Of a stretch of 64,000 nt of DNA, positions 14,595 through 22,725 are shown piece by piece (positions within the stretch are counted from its first letter, which is position 1; each line of letters begins with the position of its first letter). The notes under the pieces were generated by a model. The model was not told where the DNA came from. It worked only from the letters and a program-made list of their open reading frames with translations, and ran no database searches. A program made the position numbers and the translations under genes. Source of the stretch: Caldifarciminota bacterium (GTDB taxonomy: Bacteria > Hydrothermota > UBA3072); contig JAFGHJ010000004.1 of the NCBI GenBank assembly GCA_016930175.1, positions 1-64,000 of the forward strand, given 5' to 3'.

Positions 14595-16304
14595 ATGGCT
14601 TCAAAATATATAATAGTAGTTGGAGGAGTATTAAGCGGTATTGGTAAGGGGATAGCTACCTCTTCTATAGGTAGAATAATAGAAAATTATGGATATTCGA
14701 CTACTGCTGTAAAGATTGATCCTTATATAAACTACGATGCCGGAACTTTAAGACCGACCGAACATGGTGAGGTGTGGGTAACCGATGATGGAGGGGAAAT
14801 AGATCAGGATCTCGGAAATTACGAGAGATTTCTCTCGAAAGATATTCCAAAGGAAAATAATATTACCACAGGTCAGGTTTATAAGAGCGTTATAGATCGG
14901 GAACGAGCCGGCAAATATTTGGGCCAGACTGTTCAGTTTATCCCTCATATTCCTGATGAAATTATAAGAAGGATAAAGAAGGCTTCGGAAGGTTTTGATG
15001 TCGGTGTTGTAGAAATAGGCGGGACAATAGGAGATTATGAGAACATGCCTTATCTCTTTGCTGTAAGAAGCCTTATACGAATGGAGGGCAAGGAAAATTT
15101 AGCTATAGTGATGCTTTCCTATCTCCCAATTCCATCACATATTGATGAAATGAAAACCAAACCGACTCAGCAGGCTATCAGACAACTTTCGGAGCATGGG
15201 ATATTCCCCGATATTATACTCTGCCGTGCCAAGACTTCTCTTGACCCTGTGAGAAGAAAAAAGATTGAAACTTACGCCAATATTGAAACTGATTGCGTAA
15301 TTTCCGCTCCCGACACCAATTGTATATATGAGGTTCCTATTAATTTTGAAAAGGAAAACCTGGGGGCAAAACTGCTTGACAGATTGAAACTCCCTATCAA
15401 GAAAAAACCTGATTGGAGCAGATGGACCGAATTGTTGGACGGAATGATGAATCCTAAGGTAAATATTAACGTGGCAATGGTGTGCAAATATCTGGATATA
15501 GGCAAGTTCTCTTTGAGGGATTCTTATATTTCTGTATCCAGAGCTCTTATCGATGCGGGAGCGGGAGATAAAGTAGGAGTAAATATCAAGTGGATTGATT
15601 CCAAAGATATCGAGAAGGAAGGAGTGGGTGTTCTTGAAGATGTGGATGGTATAATTGTCCCCGGAGGTTTTGGCGAAGAAGGGTTTGAAGGCAAAATCGA
15701 AAGTATTCGCTATGCAAGGGAAAATAAAGTTCCTTTCCTCGGTTTGTGTCTCGGTATGCAGCTTGCTCTGGTTGAGTATGCAAGAAATGTTATGGGGCTT
15801 GCTGAGGCAAATACTATAGAAGCAGATCCTTCTACTCCGCACAAAGTGATAAATTTTTATGGCATGCAGGAAAAACTTCTCGAGGAGAAAAAAATAGGTG
15901 CAACTATGAGATTGGGTGCTTATGCAGCACAGTTAAAGAGAAAATCAAAAGTTTTCGAGTGGTATGAAAATACAGGAAGATTAAAATATGACGGGAAAAG
16001 ATTGAAAGAGATAAAAGAAGACTTCAGGTTGGGTGTTTTGGCTAAAGGGGAGCCTGTGGTTCTTGAACGACACCGGCACAGATACGAGGTTAATCCTGAA
16101 TATATAAAAGATTTCGAAGAATCCGGGGTCATTTTTAGCGGATTCCATCAACCGCTCAGCGGCGAACCGCTTATGGAATTTATGGAATTACCAGATCATC
16201 CGTTTTTTGTCGCCACACAGGCTCATCCGGAGTTCAAAGCTCGTCTTGAGAATCCTTCTCCGCTTTTCCTGGGTTTAATAAAAAGCATACTTAATAATAA
16301 GTGA
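14595..16304 (+). CDS. pyrG: CTP synthase (glutamine hydrolysing)
   Basis: This 569-aa enzyme makes CTP from UTP. The N-terminal synthetase domain has GVLSGIGKGIATSSIG, KIDPYINYDAGT and EIGGTIGDYE. The C-terminal class I glutaminase has the nucleophile C385 in GLCLGMQ and the His-Glu pair in AHPEF. It is ~30 aa longer than usual because of an insertion after the MRLGAYAAQLK block (WYENTGRLKYDGKRLKEIKE), before RHRHRYE. It follows rpsA after 33 nt and overlaps ecfT by 4 nt (GTGA). Confidence 0.95.
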   Translation: MASKYIIVVGGVLSGIGKGIATSSIGRIIENYGYSTTAVKIDPYINYDAGTLRPTEHGEVWVTDDGGEIDQDLGNYERFLSKDIPKENNITTGQVYKSVIDRERAGKYLGQTVQFIPHIPDEIIRRIKKASEGFDVGVVEIGGTIGDYENMPYLFAVRSLIRMEGKENLAIVMLSYLPIPSHIDEMKTKPTQQAIRQLSEHGIFPDIILCRAKTSLDPVRRKKIETYANIETDCVISAPDTNCIYEVPINFEKENLGAKLLDRLKLPIKKKPDWSRWTELLDGMMNPKVNINVAMVCKYLDIGKFSLRDSYISVSRALIDAGAGDKVGVNIKWIDSKDIEKEGVGVLEDVDGIIVPGGFGEEGFEGKIESIRYARENKVPFLGLCLGMQLALVEYARNVMGLAEANTIEADPSTPHKVINFYGMQEKLLEEKKIGATMRLGAYAAQLKRKSKVFEWYENTGRLKYDGKRLKEIKEDFRLGVLAKGEPVVLERHRHRYEVNPEYIKDFEESGVIFSGFHQPLSGEPLMEFMELPDHPFFVATQAHPEFKARLENPSPLFLGLIKSILNNK

Positions 16305-17053
16305 AACTTGCTTTTTATCCACGGGATTCTTTAGTTCATTCTCTAGACCCGAGAAGTAAATTGCTTTTTGTTTTTACGTGTTTTATAGCTGTTTTGTTCG
16401 TCAATGGTCCTGTTTCTTATGTTTTACTTTCTTTATTGATAGCAATACCCTTTTTATTTTCCAAACTGCCGCCCGGGAAAGTTTTTAAAGGGTTAACTCC
16501 TTTTTTGATATTATTCCTGTTGACCTTTCTTTTTCATTTATTTTTAACCCCTGGAAAAATCTTATTCAAATTAGGGGGATTAAATGGTACGCTGGAGGGT
16601 CTTTACAAAGGACTTTTTTATTCCGTGCGTATTTTTCTGCTCGTTTTAAGCGCTATTCTTTTTGGATTTACAACTTCTCCATTCGACCTTGCCGATAGTT
16701 TGTCTAACTTTTTTTTCCGTTTCAAATCTGAAACTTTAAGGGAAATTCCCATGATTATGATTTTCGTTTTTCGTTTTATCCCTTTTATGTTCAGAGAAGG
16801 TAAAAGAGCTGTAATGGCTCACAAAGCGAGATGCGGTTATGTAAGGTTAGGAAGAGATATTTTTTCTTTAATTTTTCCGGTTATACATTCTTCTATTAGA
16901 AGAGCAGAACAATTGGCTTTGGGATTACACGCTAAAGCTTACCAGGTAGGAGAAAAGAGAACCACTATTAAGGAATTCCGTTTTTCTTCTAACGATTACT
17001 ATTTTATGGGCTACTCCATTCTTCCCTTGATTGTCGTAATTTTTGTACGTTAA
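16301..17053 (+). CDS. ecfT: energy-coupling factor transporter transmembrane protein EcfT
   Basis: This 250-aa membrane protein of the CbiQ/EcfT family has several TM segments, and a coupling helix region (AHKARCGYVRLGRDIF to LALGLHAKAYQVGEKR) carries the two short Ala-Arg-Gly-like motifs that touch the ATPases. It is the transmembrane scaffold of a vitamin or metal-ion ECF importer. The GTG start overlaps the pyrG stop. Its likely partners, two ECF ATPase genes, lie ~17 kb away. No S component is visible here. Confidence 0.88.
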   Translation: MKLAFYPRDSLVHSLDPRSKLLFVFTCFIAVLFVNGPVSYVLLSLLIAIPFLFSKLPPGKVFKGLTPFLILFLLTFLFHLFLTPGKILFKLGGLNGTLEGLYKGLFYSVRIFLLVLSAILFGFTTSPFDLADSLSNFFFRFKSETLREIPMIMIFVFRFIPFMFREGKRAVMAHKARCGYVRLGRDIFSLIFPVIHSSIRRAEQLALGLHAKAYQVGEKRTTIKEFRFSSNDYYFMGYSILPLIVVIFVR

Positions 17054-17280
17054 CCACTTAGTCCACAACCCACAACTTATTTTTTAGCAACAAATAGCAC
17101 AAATTACACAAATAAATTATTATTTTTTTATAATATATTAAATTAAATCTATTTTTAAATATTCGTGCTATTTGTGTAATTTGTTGTTCCTCTTGGTTTT
17201 GGTGGTGTGTTGGATTTAAACAAAATAAATATAATTTGTTGTTTTCTCTGTGTTCTTTGTGTACTTCGTGGTTAGATTGG
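17051..17280. repeat. 9-base-unit inverted array and other micro-arrays
   Basis: Arm 1 (17087-17113: GCAACAAAT, AGCACAAAT, TACACAAAT) and arm 2 (17161-17187: ATTCGTGCT, ATTTGTGTA, ATTTGTTGT) are each three 9-base units and are reverse complements at 21 of 27 positions. They flank a 47-nt loop of almost pure A+T. Short 7-base words precede (17051-17078), and GTTTTCTCTGTGTTCTTTG-type words follow (17238-17275). The region lies after ecfT and could form a long hairpin at the operon end. Confidence 0.75.
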
Positions 17281-17321
17281 TTTTTTTGGGGTAGTGAGGG
17301 GGAATCGGAGCCCCATAACAC

Positions 17322-17350
17322 TTGACTTTTTTGTTTAAATTGTTTATTTT
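17322..17350 (+). promoter_or_regulatory. promoter of the TPR/ATPase operon
   Basis: TTGACT (17322-17327) and TATTTT (17345-17350) are 17 nt apart. The predicted start near 17357 leaves a ~43-nt leader with AAGGAGG before the TTG start codon. Confidence 0.6.
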
Positions 17351-17399
17351 AGTATATAGAGGATTTCTATAGAGGTTTATAGAAAAAAGGAGGATATTT

Positions 17400-18359
17400 T
17401 TGGGAGAAGAAACCGTTAACTTAGTAGTTAATGCAACGAAGCGGTATAAAGAAAGTGGAAATTTAGAAGAAATTCTTAACATTATAAGGGGATATTCTAA
17501 ATTGGGTTTCTATGGAGATGTTAGAAAATATACGCAAGAATTTATTGAAAAAGGTGGAAGTTTGGCCGATCTTTCGGCTGTTTCTGAAGATATGCCGGAA
17601 CAAATCAAAAATATAATTTCTTCTGGGGGTGTTGAAGTAGAAGGCGAATTTGATGCGGACTCTTTTCTTGAAATGGGCGAGCTGCTTTGGGAAATAGGTT
17701 CTCCTGATGAAGCAAAAGAAAATTATTTAAAGGCTTTCGAATATTATTCTCTTCTGGCGAATAAGGAGTCTGCAGAGCAGGTTCTGAAAACTCTGAAAAA
17801 AAATTATCCTGAAGATAGAAATATTCAATCGCTGGTACTTAAAGATAAAAGAAGCGAGGTGGTTTCCAAGCTAAAAACTTTTGTCGCAAAGCCCCCTAAA
17901 GATGAAGTGGATTTGCGTTATGCTCTCGGGAGGGATTTTCATGGCGAGAGTATGCTTTCGGAGGCAGAAGCTAACTATAGAAGAGTTTTAGAATTGGATA
18001 ATTCACATAATTGTAAAAGGTTATTAGTTGCCTTATTAAGACAGAAAGGTGCTCTTGGGGATTCTCTCAATTTGGCGAGAGGACTAAGATTGGAAGAGAA
18101 ATTGGAAGAATTATACTCTATATACGAAGCTTTCAGAGATTCGGGTAAATCTAAGATAGGTGAAGACGTGCTAAAGGAAATATATGGCATTGATCCGAAT
18201 TTTAAAAATGTTAAAGAACTTCTTGGGATAGTATCGGGGAAAGAAAAGTTAGAGAAGGTTTCTGTCGATTTTTCCTTTGAAGAAGAAAAAGAAGTAAAAA
18301 CAGGAGATGTGAGTTCAAAAGGTGAAGATTTTGGGGATAAAAAAATTGTTTTTCTGTAG
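17400..18359 (+). CDS. TPR-repeat protein
   Basis: This 319-aa soluble, acidic, helical protein has TPR-like helix pairs, e.g. FLEMGELLWEIGSPDEAKEN and YALGRDFHGESMLSEAEANY. It has no signal peptide or TM segment. It starts at TTG (17400) with AAGGAGG six bases upstream. It forms a unit with the GspA/ExeA-like ATPase and a second TPR protein. I do not recognise a specific family; an adaptor role for the ATPase or for a secretion/pilus machine is a guess from context. Confidence 0.75.
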   Translation: MGEETVNLVVNATKRYKESGNLEEILNIIRGYSKLGFYGDVRKYTQEFIEKGGSLADLSAVSEDMPEQIKNIISSGGVEVEGEFDADSFLEMGELLWEIGSPDEAKENYLKAFEYYSLLANKESAEQVLKTLKKNYPEDRNIQSLVLKDKRSEVVSKLKTFVAKPPKDEVDLRYALGRDFHGESMLSEAEANYRRVLELDNSHNCKRLLVALLRQKGALGDSLNLARGLRLEEKLEELYSIYEAFRDSGKSKIGEDVLKEIYGIDPNFKNVKELLGIVSGKEKLEKVSVDFSFEEEKEVKTGDVSSKGEDFGDKKIVFL

Positions 18360-18369
18360 GAGATAATAG

Positions 18370-19194
18370 ATGAATTACGAAGCTTTTTACGGATTGAATA
18401 AAGAGCCTTTCCGTGATATCCCTGACCCAAATTTGTTTTACAGTGGTCCTGAACACACCCGGGCACTTGTTAAATTATTACATGTTATAAAAAAGAGCAG
18501 AGCACTAGGTTTATTAACCGGAGATGTTGGATGTGGTAAAACAACGATTATTAGGAAAATTTTTGCGGAGCTTGACGAGGATGAAGATTATTCCGGCAAC
18601 CTTATGACGCTTACGCAGCCGGATTTTTCCGCTATCTGGTTTAATAAAAAGTTAGGCGAGTTGCTTGGCCTCCGGCTTGACTCTAAAGGCCGTACAGAAA
18701 TGAAATTGGAGTTGATCGGCGAGCTTGAACGCAGACATAAAGCTAATAAGAAGACAGTGATTCTTATTGATGAAGCAAATAATATTACAAATCCGGAAGT
18801 AATGGAAGAAATAAGAGGGTTTTTGAATTTAGAACTTCAGGGGTACCGTTTGGTAACCATTATTTTGAGTGGAATGGGAGATATGTATGAAAAGGTAAAA
18901 GATAATGTTTCTTTAAGGCAGAGAGTATCTACGGTTGTTAGTCTTCCGCCGCTTACTCTTACTTCAACAAGAGAATACATAAATTATAGATTGGAACAAG
19001 CAGGCGCAACAGGAAGAATATTCAGTGATGAATCGTATAAACTAATATATGATTTTACTTCAGGTGTTCCTCGATTGATTAATGTTATTTGCGATAATGC
19101 TCTTTTGGAAGGCGCTCTACTTAAAAAGAAGGTACTGGAAGAATCAGTGATAAAAAGAGTAGGGGAAGAACTCATGCTTAATAGGGACAGGTGA
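18370..19194 (+). CDS. GspA/ExeA-like AAA+ ATPase
   Basis: This 274-aa ATPase opens with MNYEAFYGLNKEPFRDIPDP, the standard N-terminus of ExeA/GspA and of transposition ATPases of the same group. Walker A is GDVGCGKTT, Walker B VILIDEANNI, and sensor residues lie near GMGDMYEKV and LRQRVS. It lacks the C-terminal peptidoglycan-binding region and TM segment of full-length ExeA. ExeA moves secretin subunits through peptidoglycan; here the TPR partners on both sides suggest an assembly or regulatory role. The exact process is unknown. Confidence 0.85.
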   Translation: MNYEAFYGLNKEPFRDIPDPNLFYSGPEHTRALVKLLHVIKKSRALGLLTGDVGCGKTTIIRKIFAELDEDEDYSGNLMTLTQPDFSAIWFNKKLGELLGLRLDSKGRTEMKLELIGELERRHKANKKTVILIDEANNITNPEVMEEIRGFLNLELQGYRLVTIILSGMGDMYEKVKDNVSLRQRVSTVVSLPPLTLTSTREYINYRLEQAGATGRIFSDESYKLIYDFTSGVPRLINVICDNALLEGALLKKKVLEESVIKRVGEELMLNRDR

Positions 19195-19201
19195 GATAGT
19201 A

Positions 19202-21211
19202 ATGCCAAAAGGTAGCGAGATAGCAGCTTTAAGAAACGAAGCAAATAAAGCAAAGATCCAAGGGGATACTAATAAGGCAATTGAATATCTTGAACGCATT
19301 TACGACTTTGAACCTGGTGATGCAAATAATTTAAAGGAGCTGGGTAGCCTTTATAACAAATTAGGAAAAAAGAAGAAAGCAGTAGAGTTTTATTGGAAAG
19401 CTCTCGAAAATTATAGAGAGGCAGAGTATTATCAAAATGCTACGGCTATAGCTCAGATGTTGCTGCGATTCGGAGAAGATGAGTTGTTGGTTAAGCATGA
19501 ACTTGCTTTTTTATATGAAAAACAGGGTTTGCTGGGAGATGCGGTAGCTTCATACGAGGAATTAGCTGAGTTATACAAAAAGGAAGGAGATATAGAAGGA
19601 GTTCTTGAGAACCTAAAGAAGATTGTTAATATTACTCCTAAAAAGTTAGGTATTCGGCTGAAACTGGCAGAGATTTACGAAAATCAAAGTAAGTTTAACG
19701 ATTTGGTTTCAGAATTGGAAGAGATAAAAGGTATATTCAAGGAACAAGGAAGGGTTGAGGAGGTTGAGGCGATAGAACGTAGAATTGCATCTTTGGCTTC
19801 TAAGGTTGATAAAAGCGTAGAACCAGATGTAGTTAGAGAAACGGAAGTTAAAGAAAAGAAAGTTAAAGAAGCGGAAGTCCCGGAAGAGATGATTGTAGAA
19901 TTTGAACAGGAAGGAATTAATCTTCTTGAAGCAGTCGAGGAAGAGGTCTCCGAGGCTGAAACTCAAGAGATAGGAGAGCCTCTTTTCGAAAGTCTCGAAA
20001 GGGCAAGCGAAAGTCTCGAAAGTACAAGCACTGAGGGTCTATTCGATATGGAAGAGGAAGTGATGGAAGGAGAAGAACCGCAAGAGGTGGAATTTGTCGA
20101 GAAAGCAACCACCACTGCAGACAAAAAAGACATAGAAGTAGCGGTTACAGGATGGGAAGACTGGATGAACTTGGCTGAACTCTATGAATCTGTCGGTTCG
20201 ATAGAGGAGTCCCTGGAATACTACAATAAGGCTGCGGACGCTAATTTTAACAAGAAGAATTATGAAGCAGCGTATAAGCTTTTTAGTAAGATGGCGGAAT
20301 TAGATACTTTAAATATAATTTCGCGCCAGAAGATGATCCAAAGTGCCTTAAAATTAAATAGCAAAGAGAAAGCCGTAGAGTCGTATTTTTCTCTTTATGA
20401 GTGTTTGAAGGAGAAAAAAGCTGATTCTGAGGCAGAAAAAATTCTGGATAAAATCGAAAATATAGATCCGGGTTCTGTAATTCTTGAGGAAGTTCGAGGT
20501 AAGAAGAAAAAGAGAAAGAAAGAAGAAGTGCCGGCGGGAGAGAATCTGGATTTTGAAGGGTTGTTTGAGGCTGAAGTGAGTGAGCAGATGACACTGCAGG
20601 AAGAGCCTGAACTAAAAGCTCCGACACTTGATACTTTGTTGGAAGAATTTAAAAATAAAGCAAAAGAGGAATTAGATATTACTGATTATGCCGCACATTT
20701 TAATCTTGGCATCACATACAAGGAAATGGATCTTATTGAAGAAGCAATAGATGAATTTAAGAAAGCAATGAAAGAGAAGTCCTGGAGGCTGAAGTCGCTC
20801 GAGATGTTAGGGGTTTGTCATGAACTTTTAAACGAAATAGAGAGAGCGGAAGATATTTACAAGTTAGTTATTAACAACAAGAGTTTCAGGGAAGATCAAA
20901 AAGCGGCGTTTTACTATCATCTTGGCAATTTGTATGCCAGACAGGGTACTTATGGGGATGCTCTCGACCAGTATAAAAAAATAGTTAAAATAGATCAAGA
21001 ATTTGCAGATGTGAAGACAAAAATAAGAATTCTCAGCAAAAAAATGGCTGGTGAGGAAGTAGAGGAGGAAATTTCTTTACATTTTGGGGATGCTCTTTCT
21101 GAAGAAAGTTCTGATCTTTGGGATTCTGTGTTGACCGGGGGAGAAAAGGGGCAAGAACCTGGGGGGAAAACCACCGCTAAAAGACAAAAAGGTAAAATTT
21201 CGTATATCTAA
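19202..21211 (+). CDS. large TPR-repeat protein
   Basis: This 669-aa soluble protein has TPR clusters at roughly residues 5-170 (ANKAKIQGDTNKAIEYLERI), 315-420 and 495-620 (AAHFNLGITYKEMDLIEEAI), separated by long acidic, probably disordered linkers (~210-310 and 430-490). No signal peptide is seen. It follows the ATPase after 7 nt and is likely its scaffold partner. One linker contains a 21-bp tandem duplication at 19987-20028. Function unknown. Confidence 0.8.
   Translation: MPKGSEIAALRNEANKAKIQGDTNKAIEYLERIYDFEPGDANNLKELGSLYNKLGKKKKAVEFYWKALENYREAEYYQNATAIAQMLLRFGEDELLVKHELAFLYEKQGLLGDAVASYEELAELYKKEGDIEGVLENLKKIVNITPKKLGIRLKLAEIYENQSKFNDLVSELEEIKGIFKEQGRVEEVEAIERRIASLASKVDKSVEPDVVRETEVKEKKVKEAEVPEEMIVEFEQEGINLLEAVEEEVSEAETQEIGEPLFESLERASESLESTSTEGLFDMEEEVMEGEEPQEVEFVEKATTTADKKDIEVAVTGWEDWMNLAELYESVGSIEESLEYYNKAADANFNKKNYEAAYKLFSKMAELDTLNIISRQKMIQSALKLNSKEKAVESYFSLYECLKEKKADSEAEKILDKIENIDPGSVILEEVRGKKKKRKKEEVPAGENLDFEGLFEAEVSEQMTLQEEPELKAPTLDTLLEEFKNKAKEELDITDYAAHFNLGITYKEMDLIEEAIDEFKKAMKEKSWRLKSLEMLGVCHELLNEIERAEDIYKLVINNKSFREDQKAAFYYHLGNLYARQGTYGDALDQYKKIVKIDQEFADVKTKIRILSKKMAGEEVEEEISLHFGDALSEESSDLWDSVLTGGEKGQEPGGKTTAKRQKGKISYI
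19987..20028 (+). repeat. 21-bp tandem duplication inside the large TPR gene
   Basis: Two adjacent 21-bp copies that share CGAAAGTCTCGAAAG encode two similar heptapeptides (ESLERAS and ESLESTS). The duplication is in frame and lies in a disordered linker. Confidence 0.85.
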
Positions 21212-21219
21212 AACTCATC

Positions 21220-21445
21220 CCCACCAACATAATCTCACACAAAGTCACAAAGACCGCAAAGAAAAACAAAAAAGTATTTATTTTGTTTAAAACCCACCTT
21301 TCCTCACCAAACAAATTGGAACCACGAAACACACGAAATGCACTAAACCCACACCCTTTTTATATTTGCGTTAAAAAAAACGAAAAAATTGTTATATAGT
21401 TTTCCTATTTAACTATTTTACGATTCAACTATTCAACTGATTCGT
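21220..21445. repeat. intergenic micro-arrays between convergent genes
   Basis: CACAAAGTCACAAAGACC-type words (21234-21265), AACCACGAAACACACGAAAT-type words (~21321-21350) and TATTTAACTATTTTACG-type words (21404-21440) fill the gap between the convergent TPR and glycoside hydrolase genes. No gene or classical terminator is seen. Confidence 0.6.
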
Positions 21446-21463
21446 AGTATATGAATTGCTAAG

Positions 21464-22723
21464 TTAGTTTCGGTTCAATAGGTCTATAAGATCGATTGCG
21501 AGAGTAGACCACCCGAAATTTTTCATTGCTTTTCCCGGGTGTCCGTCAAAAGGGTCATAATATTCGCAGAATCCGAATTTTAATATAAGTTCAATTGTTT
21601 TTCTCGCAATTTTTTTCCCAAGAGTTGTATATCCCTGTTTTTCTAATCCGTTTGCCAGAAACCAGTTTGTGTTGACCCAGGTTGTTCCTCTCCATATAAG
21701 ACGCGTATCCGTCAGGGGCCCAAATGAGGATTCACTGAGGGACACAGTCGATATAGGATAAGGACTCCAGAACTCCTTTTCGTTCTTTAAATGTCCGACT
21801 AAATGATTAACGTGAAAAGTTGGAATAGATAGAGTTAACGGAAATAGCGAAGAAATTGTTTTGACTTCCATTGGGTTTTCTGAACCATCCCGGTGAAATA
21901 AACTAAAATATATTTGTTGGTCATCGAACCATAATTTCTCTATTATACTTTTTCTTACCGCATCAGCCCATCTTTCGATTTCTTTCTCTTTTACTTTATC
22001 GAATTTTCCGTATAGTTCCGCGAGTGCATATAAGCCAAGACAATAAATTGTATTAAAGGAAACATCTTCGACATCGAAAAGCGAAGATTCGAAAATCTTA
22101 TTTAAATCCCAGTCCCAATCTTTGTATTGGCTAAGTATTTCGGCTATGTGCTTTTTGGTCAGCAGAGGGTCATGTCCTTTATTCCCAAAAGGTATATCGT
22201 AATGGGGGCAGAGGTCCATTCCCGATTCCATAGGGGTTATTATAGAAACGAGTCCGTCCTCATCAGGGTCTCTTTTTTCTTTGAGGTACAGATAATATTG
22301 TTTTACTTTTTCGATATTTCTCTTAACAAATTCAAGGTCGTCTGTATTCTTATAAATCTCGAGTAGCGAAATACCGATGACCGGGGGTTGGATTTCGGCG
22401 GAAAGGCAGCTAGTTTTTGAAGTGTTTACCTCTTTCTGCCACCATTTCTGAAAGCGGTCTCTTAATCTCCATTTCCAGAAAATAATATGCGGTATAAAGC
22501 CGTCTTCCTGCTGAACTGAAATTAGAGTTTCGAATTCTTTTTTTGCTATGTCTGGTTCCGATTTTGACATAACTATTATGTGGAAACAGGAGTCCCAGAA
22601 CCACTGGTGAAAGTGAACCGAATCGGGAGATAGATAAAAATAATTTTTTTTTAGGTTTTTGCTGTATCCCTTTTTTATATTACTTTTTAAAAGAGAGAAA
22701 GCCTTTTCCTGTAAACTTTGCAT
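21464..22723 (-). CDS. MGH1/GH63-like glycoside hydrolase
   Basis: This 419-aa (alpha/alpha)6-barrel enzyme resembles glucosyl-/mannosylglycerate hydrolases and trehalase-like GH63 proteins. Diagnostic parts are FHQWFWDSCFHIIVMSK (likely substrate-contact Asp), EDGFIPHIIFW, RGTTWVNTNWFLANGLEKQG and the C-terminal FCEYYDPFDGHPGKAMKNFG block. It has no signal peptide, so it should be cytoplasmic and act on compatible solutes or short alpha-glucosides. It starts 2 nt after the LVIVD gene stop and is probably cotranscribed. The exact sugar is not determinable here. Confidence 0.8.
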   Translation of the reverse strand: MQSLQEKAFSLLKSNIKKGYSKNLKKNYFYLSPDSVHFHQWFWDSCFHIIVMSKSEPDIAKKEFETLISVQQEDGFIPHIIFWKWRLRDRFQKWWQKEVNTSKTSCLSAEIQPPVIGISLLEIYKNTDDLEFVKRNIEKVKQYYLYLKEKRDPDEDGLVSIITPMESGMDLCPHYDIPFGNKGHDPLLTKKHIAEILSQYKDWDWDLNKIFESSLFDVEDVSFNTIYCLGLYALAELYGKFDKVKEKEIERWADAVRKSIIEKLWFDDQQIYFSLFHRDGSENPMEVKTISSLFPLTLSIPTFHVNHLVGHLKNEKEFWSPYPISTVSLSESSFGPLTDTRLIWRGTTWVNTNWFLANGLEKQGYTTLGKKIARKTIELILKFGFCEYYDPFDGHPGKAMKNFGWSTLAIDLIDLLNRN

Positions 22724-22725
22724 TT

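Noticed and set aside
15135-15842. 235-aa minus-strand ORF opposite pyrG
   Set aside because: It is fully antisense to well-conserved pyrG codons and shows no family features.
18370-19194. ATPase as a transposition protein (TniB/IstB-like)
   Set aside because: No transposase, terminal repeats or target duplications are nearby, and the N-terminus is that of ExeA/GspA.
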